Positions 17,150 through 26,968 of a stretch of 64,000 nucleotides of DNA are shown here, one piece after another (positions within the stretch are counted from its first letter, which is position 1; each line of letters opens with the position of its first letter). Below the pieces are notes generated by a model, which was given only the letters and a program-made list of their open reading frames with translations, made no database searches and had not been told where the DNA came from. This DNA is from Neolewinella litorea (GTDB lineage Bacteria > Bacteroidota > Bacteroidia > Chitinophagales > Saprospiraceae): NCBI RefSeq assembly GCF_004803465.1, contig NZ_SRSF01000003.1, forward strand, positions 372,001 through 436,000, read 5' to 3'. The translations under genes and the position numbers were made by a program.

Positions 17150-18925
17150 ATGAAACAGTTTTTGCCCCTTTTGTTTTTGCTACTCTTGCTTGCCTGCACG
17201 GAAGATGCGCCGGTCCCCGCGGCCGACGAGACCACGCAGGCCCAGTTTAATGACCTGCTGGAAAGTTACCAGGAAGCGCGCCTGCAACTCAACCCCCTGG
17301 AGGCCACCTACCTCGGCGACGATCGCTACAACGATCGCCTGCCCAATACGCTTTCGCAGCAGTACCGGTCGGAAGCCCGCGGCTTCTACCAGGATTATTT
17401 GGCCCGACTCCGGACCATCAACCGCAAAAACCTGGACCCCACCGCCCAGGTAAGCTACGACGTGCTGGAGTGGGAGCTCAATATGGCATTGCAGGGCGCC
17501 GATTTCGCCACCGAGTTGTTGCCGCTGGACCAGTTCAGCGGTCCGCACCTGACCATCGGGCAACTTGCGAGCGGCCAAAGTGCCCAGCCCTTCACCAGCG
17601 TGGAAGACTACGACAACTGGCTGGCGCGGGTGGAAGACTTTGCGGTAATGATGGATACCGCCCGGATCAACCTGGAGCGCGGTGCCGCACGGGGTTATCT
17701 GCTACCGCGGGCCCTGGCCCTGAAACTGCTGCCGCAACTCGAAACACTGTCCGCCGAACCGCTGGAAGATCACTTGTTCTACAGCCCCGCCAAAATGATA
17801 CCCGACAGTTTTTCCACCGAAGCGCGCGAACGACTGCAGGGGGCCTTTAGAGGCATGGTGGGCCAGCGCATCATTCCGCTTTTCGCTGACCTGACGCAGT
17901 ACGTCCGGGAAGAATATCTGCCCCTGACCCGGGAAACGAGCGGTATTGACGAAATCCCGAACGGCAAGGCCTACTACAACTACCTCATCAAGCTGTACAC
18001 CACCACGGATATGTCGGCCGACGAGATCCACGAGATCGGGCTGCGCGAGGTAGCCCGACTGCGCCAGGAAATGGAAAAGGTGAAGCAGCAGGTTGGTTTC
18101 GAGGGTGACCTGCAGGCGTTCTTCGACCACGTACGCACCAAGCCGGAGCTTATGCCCTTTGATGATCCCCAGCAGGTAATTGACAATTTCAACGCGATCT
18201 ACGATCGAATGAAGCCCCAGCTCAGCCGGCTCTTCAATAAGGTGCCAAAGACGGAATTCGAGGTGCGCCGCACCGAGGCTTTCCGGGAAGCGAGTGCCTC
18301 GGCGGAGTACAATCCGGGCAGCAAGGACGGCAGTCGGCCCGGTATCTTTTACGTGCCGATCCCCGACGTGGAGCAGTACAACGTCTTCAGCGACGAAGAC
18401 CTGTTCCTCCACGAGGCCATCCCGGGGCACCATTACCAGGTCAGCCTGACCCTGGAGAACGAGGACCTGCCGGATTTCCGGCGCAACCTCTGGTACAGTG
18501 CCTACGGAGAGGGCTGGGCCCTGTACTCCGAAAGCCTGGGTAAAGAACTGGGACTGTACGAAGATCCCTACCAGTACTTCGGCATGCTGAGCGCCGAAAT
18601 GCACCGCGCCATCCGCCTGGTCGTCGATACCGGCATCCACAGCAAGGGGTGGAGCCGGGAACGCGCCATCCAGTACAGCCTGGAGAACGAGGCCGAAAGC
18701 GAGGCGAGCATCGTGGCGGAGATCGAACGCTACATGGCGATCCCCGGCCAGGCCCTTAGTTACAAGGTGGGGCAGCTGAAGATACTGGAACTCCGTGCTC
18801 GCGCCGAGGAAGCCCTGGGCAACGATTTCGAGATCAAAGCCTTCCACGACCTGATGCTCGAAGGCGGCTGCCTGCCCTTGAACGTGCTGGAACGGAAAGT
18901 CGACGAGTGGATCGCCGCGGCTTAA
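17150..18925 (+). CDS. DUF885 lipoprotein (putative zinc peptidase)
   Basis: The 591-residue protein has a lipobox (FLLLLLACTED) and the DUF885 signature LFLHEAIPGHHYQ, an HExxxxGH-type metal site, with a further region YSAYGEGWALYSESLG supplying the expected glutamate. DUF885 proteins are predicted metallo-carboxypeptidases; activity is not proven. Being a lipoprotein it should face the periplasm or cell surface. It ends 6 bp before the stop of the convergent giant BNR-repeat gene. Confidence 0.85.
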   Translation: MKQFLPLLFLLLLLACTEDAPVPAADETTQAQFNDLLESYQEARLQLNPLEATYLGDDRYNDRLPNTLSQQYRSEARGFYQDYLARLRTINRKNLDPTAQVSYDVLEWELNMALQGADFATELLPLDQFSGPHLTIGQLASGQSAQPFTSVEDYDNWLARVEDFAVMMDTARINLERGAARGYLLPRALALKLLPQLETLSAEPLEDHLFYSPAKMIPDSFSTEARERLQGAFRGMVGQRIIPLFADLTQYVREEYLPLTRETSGIDEIPNGKAYYNYLIKLYTTTDMSADEIHEIGLREVARLRQEMEKVKQQVGFEGDLQAFFDHVRTKPELMPFDDPQQVIDNFNAIYDRMKPQLSRLFNKVPKTEFEVRRTEAFREASASAEYNPGSKDGSRPGIFYVPIPDVEQYNVFSDEDLFLHEAIPGHHYQVSLTLENEDLPDFRRNLWYSAYGEGWALYSESLGKELGLYEDPYQYFGMLSAEMHRAIRLVVDTGIHSKGWSRERAIQYSLENEAESEASIVAEIERYMAIPGQALSYKVGQLKILELRARAEEALGNDFEIKAFHDLMLEGGCLPLNVLERKVDEWIAAA

Positions 18926-18931
18926 TTGCGG

Positions 18932-21900
18932 TTATCGCTTCGTGGTTTCCCCGGCGTCCGGTACGATGAGTGCGGGCAGATTGAGTTCCCGATAGGTAGC
19001 GTTGAAGTCGGCTACGTCTTCGGCTATGATACGGTCGAGTACCTGCCGGTAGCGCTGCCAGTCGGCCGTGAGTTGCTCCAGGCGTCGCTCGGCCCCTTCG
19101 GTTACTATGGGTACTGCTCCGTCCACCCGGCTTTTCAGGTTCATGAGCTCGGCGTTGAGCCGGTTGGGGAAGTTGATGACGTCCTGGAAGGTCTTCTGAT
19201 CCGGTTGGATGAGGTTGTTTTCCCAATCGGTGATGCGGCGTACGATGTCCTCGCCCTTGGTCACCAGGTCCTCGGCACCCGAAACCTCCCGCAAGCGTTC
19301 GTTGAGTCCCTTGACCTGCTCGCGTACCCGCCGCATCCGGTTGACCGACCGGTGGATGTCGCGTACGGCATCCTCGGTGGCCGTCAGCAGTTTTTGCTGG
19401 GCCGCGTACTGAGCGGGGGTAGCCTCGATATTGGGGTCGGGCAGAAGTTGGGCGGTGGTGCTGACGGTGTCACTACCCGAAGCGAGGCGCAGGGTATAGG
19501 TACCCGGGCCCGCAAGGCTGCCGCGGTAGTCGCCGAGCACGAAGATGCCATCCACGGCGGGCAGGGTGGCGCGGCGCAGGTCCCAGTTGAAGCGGTTCAG
19601 GCCGGCTTTAGCGGGCAGGGCGGTGGCGGGGGGCGGCCCGCCGGGCCAGTTTTTGGCTTTTTCCGGTTGGTTACCGTAACTGCGGATCACCTCGCCGGCG
19701 TCGTTGAGCACGTCAAGGGTCAGTCGGGTACTGTCGGTAACTTCCGGCAGGTAGTAATCGAAAATGATGCCATTGGCCGGGTTTTGCCCGGCATCGTCCG
19801 GTGCCTCCGAAGGCGTGGAGAAATTGTAGCGATAGGTGGGTTTGGGCTGTACGATGGCCAGATCGGCGGGTAGGGTGCCGCTGGTTTCCTGCAGGGCACT
19901 GAGGTCGTCCAAAATCCAGAACGCGCGGCCGGAGGTAGCCACGATGAGGTCGTTGTCCTGGGTGGTCAGGTCAAGGATGGGCGCGTCCGGCAGGTTGAAA
20001 CGGGGTTTCTCCCAGCTGGCGCCGCCGTCGAAGGACAAGTATAGTCCGCGCTCCGTACCGGCGTACAGCAAGTTAGGCCGTTTGGGGTCTTCGCGGATCA
20101 CCCGCACGAACTCCTCCGCCCCGAACCCGCGGTCGATTCGCCGCCAGTTGGCACCGTAGTCGGTGGTCTTGTAGGCTTCAGGGGTGAAGTCGTCAAATTT
20201 GTAGTTGGTAACCGCCAGGTAGGCCGTGGCGGGGTCGTGCGGCGATACTTCGATGGCATTGACGAGTTTTTCCCCGAGGTTCGGCGGGGTGATTTCCTGC
20301 CAGTTGGCGCCCTCGTTGCGCGTAAGCCACACCCGACCGTCGTCGGTGCCAACCCACAGTTCCCCGGCGCGGTGGGGGCTGGCCACCAGGTAGCTGATGG
20401 TGCCGTAGATCTCGCCGCCCGCGCCTTCGTTCGTGAAGGGGCCGCCGCCGTCCACCAGCTTGCTGGTGTCGTTACGGGTGAGGTCCGGACTGATCTCGGT
20501 CCAGCTACGGCCAAGGTCGGTTGACTTCAGCACGTGGTTGCCGGCGTGGTAAAAGACGCTCGGATCCTGCGGTTGGGCCACAATGGGAGCGTTCCAGTTG
20601 AAGCGGTACTGCATTTCACCGGGGGGCGTGGCCAGGCCGGCCACGGGGTAGGCCATGACGTCCACCTCGGTGCCGGTCTTGTTGTCGTAGACGGAGATGT
20701 TGCCCTGGTAACTGCCGCCCATGACGTAGCGGGGGTTCTCGGGGTCGAAAGCCAGGAAGGCGCTCTCGCCGCCGGCCGTGGGGTGCCAGTCGGCTTCGTC
20801 GATGCTTCCGCCCCGACTGCGACTGGCGATGTCGACGGCGGAGTTGTCCTGCTGTCCGCCGTAAATGCGGTAGGGTACTTGCCGGTCGGTGATGACGCGG
20901 TAGAACTGGGCGGTGGCCTGGTTATTCTGGGTGCTCCAGCTTTTGCCGCCGTTGAAGGTTACGGTGGCACCCCCGTCGTTGCCGAGGATCATGTTGTCGG
21001 GGTTTTCCGGGTTGATCCACAGGTCATGCTGGTCGCCGTGCCCCACGGGGATGGTCGAGAAGGAGGCACCGCCGTCGATCGACCGGAGTACCGGGGCGTT
21101 GAGGACGTATACCTCATTGGCGTCGGCGGGGGCGGCGAAAATCTCGATGTAGTACCAGGCCCGGGCTACGGTGACGCGGTCGCTGCTGGTCTGCTTCCAG
21201 TTCTTGCCGCCGTCGTCGCTGCGGTACACGCCTCCCTTATCGCCCTCGGCTTCCAGATTGGCGTAGACGCGGTCGGGATTGGCGGGACTCACCGAGACGG
21301 CCACCTTGCCGAGGGTGTCCGGCAGGCCTTCGGTGAGGCGCTGCCAGGTGGTGCCGCCGTCGGTGGACTTGAAGAGTCCACTGCCCGGCCCGCCGCTGCG
21401 GACGGTCCAGGGGTAACGGCGGTGGTCCCACATACCGGCGTAGAGGATGCGCGGGTTGCTGGGGTCCATGCTCAGGTCGGCGGCACCGGTCGTGGCGTCA
21501 ACGTAGAATACCCGTTCCCACCGCTGCCCGCCGTCGGTACTGCGGTAGATGCCGCGGTCTTCGCTGTCGCCGTGTACCGCGCCCTGAACCGCTACGTAGA
21601 CGTGGTCGGGATTGCGAGGGTGGACCAAGATTTCGGAGATGTGGCGACTGTTCTCCAGGCCGATGTGCTGCCAGGTGGCTCCGGCGTCGGTGGAGCGGTA
21701 GACGCCGTCGCCGGCCGAGGTCATGACGCCCCGCACGGCGTGCTCGCCGGTGCCTGCATATATGACGTTCGGGTCGTTGGGCGCCACGGTGAGGGCACCG
21801 ATGGATCCGGTGTTGAGTTGCCCGTCGGAGATGTTTCGCCAGCTCATCCCGCCGTCGTCGGTGCGGTAGATGCCGCCGCCCACCCCGCCGAAGTAGTAGC

Positions 21901-22084
21901 GCAGGGGGTGGCCGGGTACGCCGGTGACGGCATTGCTCCTTCCGCCCCGAAAGGGACCGATGTTGCGGAAGGTCAGGCTTTCATAGCGATCGCTGCGGGT
22001 AGTATCGGCGGCGCCCTGCGACGCCAGTTGGCTGGTGAACAGGGGTAGGATCAGGCAGGTGATCAGCGAGACGAGCTTATTCAT
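18932..22084 (-). CDS. secreted sortilin/BNR-repeat beta-propeller protein
   Basis: The 1050-residue product has a signal peptide (MNKLVSLITCLILPLFTSQL) and many BNR/Asp-box blades such as VGGGIYRTDDGGMSWRNIS, GVYRSTDAGATWQHIG and GIYRSTDGGQRWERV, giving two stacked propellers of the VPS10/sortilin-like type. It ends with about 300 residues of mixed Ig-like and helical sequence. Related proteins are often called 'glycosyl hydrolase', but catalytic residues cannot be assigned. The frame is open to 22372; the ATG at 22084 is chosen because the signal peptide starts there. No C-terminal T9SS domain is obvious. Confidence 0.82.
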   Translation of the reverse strand: MNKLVSLITCLILPLFTSQLASQGAADTTRSDRYESLTFRNIGPFRGGRSNAVTGVPGHPLRYYFGGVGGGIYRTDDGGMSWRNISDGQLNTGSIGALTVAPNDPNVIYAGTGEHAVRGVMTSAGDGVYRSTDAGATWQHIGLENSRHISEILVHPRNPDHVYVAVQGAVHGDSEDRGIYRSTDGGQRWERVFYVDATTGAADLSMDPSNPRILYAGMWDHRRYPWTVRSGGPGSGLFKSTDGGTTWQRLTEGLPDTLGKVAVSVSPANPDRVYANLEAEGDKGGVYRSDDGGKNWKQTSSDRVTVARAWYYIEIFAAPADANEVYVLNAPVLRSIDGGASFSTIPVGHGDQHDLWINPENPDNMILGNDGGATVTFNGGKSWSTQNNQATAQFYRVITDRQVPYRIYGGQQDNSAVDIASRSRGGSIDEADWHPTAGGESAFLAFDPENPRYVMGGSYQGNISVYDNKTGTEVDVMAYPVAGLATPPGEMQYRFNWNAPIVAQPQDPSVFYHAGNHVLKSTDLGRSWTEISPDLTRNDTSKLVDGGGPFTNEGAGGEIYGTISYLVASPHRAGELWVGTDDGRVWLTRNEGANWQEITPPNLGEKLVNAIEVSPHDPATAYLAVTNYKFDDFTPEAYKTTDYGANWRRIDRGFGAEEFVRVIREDPKRPNLLYAGTERGLYLSFDGGASWEKPRFNLPDAPILDLTTQDNDLIVATSGRAFWILDDLSALQETSGTLPADLAIVQPKPTYRYNFSTPSEAPDDAGQNPANGIIFDYYLPEVTDSTRLTLDVLNDAGEVIRSYGNQPEKAKNWPGGPPPATALPAKAGLNRFNWDLRRATLPAVDGIFVLGDYRGSLAGPGTYTLRLASGSDTVSTTAQLLPDPNIEATPAQYAAQQKLLTATEDAVRDIHRSVNRMRRVREQVKGLNERLREVSGAEDLVTKGEDIVRRITDWENNLIQPDQKTFQDVINFPNRLNAELMNLKSRVDGAVPIVTEGAERRLEQLTADWQRYRQVLDRIIAEDVADFNATYRELNLPALIVPDAGETTKR

Positions 22085-22115
22085 ACTTGTAATTTGGAAC
22101 CAATATACCCCACCC

Positions 22116-22138
22116 GGGGCGGCGGCGCGCGGGTGCCG
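22116..22138 (-). repeat. promoter-proximal CCGGCACC-type repeat, copy 2
   Basis: On the minus strand CGGCACCCGCGCGCCGCC, followed by TATATTGG at 22107-22100, upstream of the BNR-repeat gene start at 22084 in sense orientation. Confidence 0.5.
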
Positions 22139-22167
22139 AAGATTTCCCGTAATGCCGGGAAATGAGG

Positions 22168-22698
22168 TTACCGGTTTTCCGCCTTGAACCAGGCATTGAG
22201 TTCCCGGTAATCGAGGTGGCCTCCGGTGGCTTTCAGGTACTCGTGGATCTGCACGGCTTTCTTGGCGCGGGATTCGGGGCGCTTCAGCTTGTCGATCAAC
22301 AGGAGAAGGCCACGCTGCTTGCCGGGCGTAAGGGTGTGAAATACTTCGCGCGCCTCGGGGTCGATTTCCCAAAGTTCAGCGGCTTCCGGCGGCAGGGGCG
22401 TGCCGTAGTCGCTGTTGTCCGGCGACAGCTCGATCGTCACGAGCTCTCCCTCTTCGAGTTGAAACTGCTTGCGTACCTCCTTGCTGATCAGCAGGATGTA
22501 ACCGCCGTGCCCGTCGGACATCAGTCCGCGGTAGATCACCCCGCCCCCGTTGATCCGGCACACCACGCGGTTGGCATTGTGGGGGCGGTTGCGGATATCG
22601 GTTACGGCCTCGGCGGGGATCTTCAGGATATTAAAGTACACGGCTCCGTAGTCCGTCCCGTCGTCGGCGGTGGTGAGGGGGAGGGTGAGGGTTGGCAT
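22168..22698 (-). CDS. DUF1905/YdeI-OmdA family protein
   Basis: The 176-residue protein combines a DUF1905-like N-terminal part (YFNILKIPAEAVTDIRNRP, then GGYILLISKEVRKQFQLEEGELVTIEL) with a C-terminal YdeI/OmpD-associated helical domain (LTPGKQRGLLLLIDKLKRPESRAKKAVQIHEYL). Proteins of this type are cytosolic and have been linked to stress or bacteriocin protection in annotations; the mechanism is unknown. The ATG at 22698 is preferred over the frame opening at 22758 because the domain starts right after it. It is divergent from the DUF6155 gene. Confidence 0.8.
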   Translation of the reverse strand: MPTLTLPLTTADDGTDYGAVYFNILKIPAEAVTDIRNRPHNANRVVCRINGGGVIYRGLMSDGHGGYILLISKEVRKQFQLEEGELVTIELSPDNSDYGTPLPPEAAELWEIDPEAREVFHTLTPGKQRGLLLLIDKLKRPESRAKKAVQIHEYLKATGGHLDYRELNAWFKAENR

Positions 22699-22808
22699 GG
22701 TGGGAAGATAGTTGCCGGTCCGCGATTTAGTGGTCGGACGACTAAGTGGTCCGATCACTGAACGGCGGACCAGATGTTACCTTCGCCGGGGAAAGCCAGC
22801 GTTTTGGT

Positions 22809-23318
22809 ATGAAAAGAGACTTCAACAAATACCTGGATCACCTCAACGAGGAGGAACTGCGCGAGGAGCTTGAGCGCCTTTACGGGCGGTTCCCGGTACT
22901 GCGGGAGTACTACCAGATGGAGCTTACCGACCCGAAAAAAGTCGTCGACAAGTACAAGAAGGAGTTACGTAAATCCTTCTTTCCCTCCCGCGGGCGGGGC
23001 AAGCGCGGCCGGTCCGTGTCGCGCAAGATCATCAAGAAATTTTCGGAGGTGTCCATCCATCCCAAAGACCTGGTGGAGTTGTACTTCTACCGCGCCGAAC
23101 TGATGGCGGAGTACATCGGCGCCCAGCGGATCGACAGCGAAGCCTACCACGACAGTACCGTCAAGGCCTTCGAGGAAGCCTGTGAACTGGCCGACCGCGA
23201 GGTGCTCCTGGACTACTTCGCCGGGGGAGCCCGCCTGCTCACGGAAATGTTTGAGCAGCAACGGCGCGATCGTCGCTACAGTTTTTACCCTACCTACCAC
23301 CGGTACTGGCAAGCCTGA
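22809..23318 (+). CDS. DUF6155 family protein
   Basis: This 169-residue protein matches the DUF6155 layout: MKRDFNKYLDHLNEEELREELERLYGRF at the start, then a basic block (FFPSRGRGKRGRSVSRKIIKKFSE) and the segment PKDLVELYFYRAELMAEYIG. It is soluble and highly charged; function unknown. A TACCTTCG element at 22778-22785 may be its promoter. The 3' end overlaps the convergent AraC gene by 29 bp. Confidence 0.75.
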   Translation: MKRDFNKYLDHLNEEELREELERLYGRFPVLREYYQMELTDPKKVVDKYKKELRKSFFPSRGRGKRGRSVSRKIIKKFSEVSIHPKDLVELYFYRAELMAEYIGAQRIDSEAYHDSTVKAFEEACELADREVLLDYFAGGARLLTEMFEQQRRDRRYSFYPTYHRYWQA

Positions 23319-24222
23319 GTTCTGCTTGGTAGGCGCCTGGACTGCGGCCGAATTGCTCGCCGAAAAGCCGGGTGAAGTACGGGACGCTGTTGAAGCCGCA
23401 CCGCAGCGCCACGTCCCGGATGCTGCGGGTGGGGTCCTGCAGCAAGCTTGCGGCGAGTTGCAGGCGCTCGTTGTTGATGAATTCCACGGGTGAGCAGTCC
23501 AGCTCATTACGGAAGGCCCGGTAGAATGCCGATTCGCTCATGCACGCCAGGCGACTCAGGTGCGCTACCGTCAGTTTGTCGTCGAGGTGGTTGCGGACGT
23601 AGGTTATGACCTCGCCGAGCGGACCGGTAGTGGAGGCGTGGGGGGGCCGAAATCCCTCCGGACGCAGGTGACGGTGTTTGGATTCGGACTGCAGGATGCG
23701 GATGAGGAGTTCCCGGAGGTGCATCTGCACGAAAAGGTCCTTGGAGGGGTGGTCCTCTGCACAGAGAAACACCAGTCGCTGGAGCAATTGGGTAATGGCC
23801 GGCTGCTGGCTGAAGTGAAAATTGTAATCGGTGGCCGACCACTCCGAGCCGTCGGCGCGGGGGCGTCGCTCGTTCATGAGTTGCAGCACGTGTGCTACTT
23901 CCGTTTCATCGATGGCCAGGGCCAGGCACTTGGTGGGTTGCCGGTCGGTGGCGTCGGGAAAGTCGATCACCATCCGCTCTTCAGCGGGCAGCAGTACCGA
24001 CTCCCCGGGCAGGAAGGCAAAGCCCGGCTGGTCGCGCAGGTGCATGATCTTGCGTCCGCGGATCATACTGGCCAGCACCGGCTGGTCGAAACGCAACTCG
24101 ACAGCCGAAGCTACTTCGTGGGTTTCGAAGAGGTTCAGCTCCAGGGCATCCATGGTGTAGGTGGTACGGTTCTCCACCAGGGTCTGCAGGGAAGAGGAGC
24201 GAAGGTGGTCGGTATACAACAT
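23290..24222 (-). CDS. AraC-family transcriptional regulator
   Basis: The 310-residue protein has an N-terminal cupin-like ligand domain (AraC_N type, about residues 15-180: ASMIRGRKIMHLRDQPGFAFLPGESVLLPA) and two C-terminal helix-turn-helix motifs (LTVAHLSRLACMSESAFYRAFRNELDCSPVEFI and IRDVALRCGFNSVPYFTRLFGEQFGRSP). It is transcribed divergently from the aldehyde dehydrogenase-DUF779 pair, a conserved arrangement in other bacteria, so it most likely controls that pair. The inducer is probably an aldehyde or alcohol, which is inference. Confidence 0.9.
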   Translation of the reverse strand: MLYTDHLRSSSLQTLVENRTTYTMDALELNLFETHEVASAVELRFDQPVLASMIRGRKIMHLRDQPGFAFLPGESVLLPAEERMVIDFPDATDRQPTKCLALAIDETEVAHVLQLMNERRPRADGSEWSATDYNFHFSQQPAITQLLQRLVFLCAEDHPSKDLFVQMHLRELLIRILQSESKHRHLRPEGFRPPHASTTGPLGEVITYVRNHLDDKLTVAHLSRLACMSESAFYRAFRNELDCSPVEFINNERLQLAASLLQDPTRSIRDVALRCGFNSVPYFTRLFGEQFGRSPGAYQAELRLASTGGR

Positions 24223-24406
24223 GGCAGATAAACATACGGAATATCAATATTGGATAAATGGTTGTGGCCTTATTATATTAGGCATTCGTGGCCGGTGGTG
24301 AAAGAATAGTAGCATTCTGTAAGGGTATTGCAGGATTGTGCAAGTTTCGGCAACCGGTCAACACTACTTTGGAACAACCAAGGCAGCCCTGCCGCCCCCG
24401 CCCTTG

Positions 24407-24429
24407 CCCGGCACCCGCGCGCCGCCGCC
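24407..24429 (+). repeat. promoter-proximal CCGGCACC repeat, copy 3
   Basis: CCCGGCACCCGCGCGCCGCC lies 31-53 bp upstream of the aldehyde dehydrogenase start in sense orientation, followed by an AT-rich stretch. Confidence 0.55.
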
Positions 24430-24459
24430 ATTTTACCAATCTTTAACCTACCCTCGATC

Positions 24460-25983
<1,524 letters not shown>

Positions 25984-26064
25984 GCCCCGATTTGCCGCAA
26001 CCATCCGATTCTGGCCGGCCGGTATCCGTACCGCGCCGGCCAATTTTTTAAAAGCAAGACCACC

Positions 26065-26445
26065 ATGCCCCAAGTAGATATCACCGACAAGGCGCGGGAA
26101 GTCATCGACACCCTCCGCGAAAAGCACGGCCCCCTCATGTTCCACCAGAGTGGAGGTTGCTGCGACGGCTCATCCCCGATGTGCTTTCCGGAAGGCGAGC
26201 TGTTTATCGACGACAACGACATACTGCTGGGGGAGGTCCACGGCTGTCCCTTCTACATGTCCAGGTTCCAGTACGAGTATTGGAAGCACACGCACCTGAC
26301 CCTCGACGTGACCGAAGGCCGGGGTGCCAGCTTCTCGGCGGAGATACCCCTGGGATTACGGTTCGTGATCGACTCACGTTTAATGTCGGAGGCCGACAAC
26401 CACGGAGAAGACCCGAAGTCTACCACTTCCGCTGGGTCAGAATAA
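26065..26445 (+). CDS. DUF779 domain protein
   Basis: The 126-residue protein has the DUF779 core: GPLMFHQSGGCCDGSSPMCFPEGEL, DDNDILLGEVHGCPFYMS and a C-terminal SAEIPLGLRFVIDSRL. Several cysteines (CC, C, C) could bind a metal. The family is nearly always next to aldehyde dehydrogenase genes such as the one upstream, and is thought to assist it, though the mechanism is unknown. The C-terminal 15 residues or so are extra and polar. Confidence 0.9.
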   Translation: MPQVDITDKAREVIDTLREKHGPLMFHQSGGCCDGSSPMCFPEGELFIDDNDILLGEVHGCPFYMSRFQYEYWKHTHLTLDVTEGRGASFSAEIPLGLRFVIDSRLMSEADNHGEDPKSTTSAGSE

Positions 26446-26490
26446 TCCTCTGGCAAAACATGAGGCGATCAGCCAGTATGCCGCCAGCAA

Positions 26491-26967
26491 TTACCGGACC
26501 TCCAGCATTTCTACGCGCGAGCCGCGCACCCAGGCGTGGCGCTGCGGAGCGTAGGGCATACCGAGGTAATCGGCCGTCAGCCGAAAGGGTTCGTAGAAGC
26601 CGCCGTTGACCTGGGCTTCACCGGAGCAGGAAAGCACCCCCAGTTCCTTGCCCCGCAGCCGGGTGCCGAGGTCGCGGTGGTAGGTAAGCAGGTCGGTGAA
26701 GCGGTCCAGGAATTGCTTCATGGGGCCACTCATGCTGTACCAGTAGACGGGGCTAGCCAGAATGAGCCGGTCGTAGATCACCACCCTTTTGATCAGGGAG
26801 ATGAATTCGTCGTTAACGGGGTAGTCGTTGCCGTAATCGAAGGGGGCCACGCGGTGGTCGAGCAGGTCGATGATCTTTCCGCCGATTTCTTCTTTCAGGG
26901 CGCGGGCAGCTACGGCGGTGTTGCCGTCGCCCCGGGCGCTCCCGAGAATGATGAGGGTTTTTGACAT
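26491..26967 (-). CDS. flavodoxin-like NAD(P)H-dependent FMN reductase
   Basis: The 158-residue protein has the FMN-binding P-loop ILGSARGDGNTA and the flavodoxin-fold segment LILASPVYWYSMSGPMKQFLDRF typical of NADPH-dependent FMN reductase-like flavodoxins. Length is normal. It starts one base after the ileS stop codon on the same strand, so it is translated from the ileS transcript and would fall under any ileS attenuator. The electron acceptor is unknown. Confidence 0.85.
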   Translation of the reverse strand: MSKTLIILGSARGDGNTAVAARALKEEIGGKIIDLLDHRVAPFDYGNDYPVNDEFISLIKRVVIYDRLILASPVYWYSMSGPMKQFLDRFTDLLTYHRDLGTRLRGKELGVLSCSGEAQVNGGFYEPFRLTADYLGMPYAPQRHAWVRGSRVEMLEVR

Positions 26968-26968
26968 A

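Noticed and set aside
20534-22048. 504-codon plus-strand frame opposite the BNR-repeat gene
   Set aside because: Valine/glycine-rich antisense shadow of the repeated BNR coding sequence.
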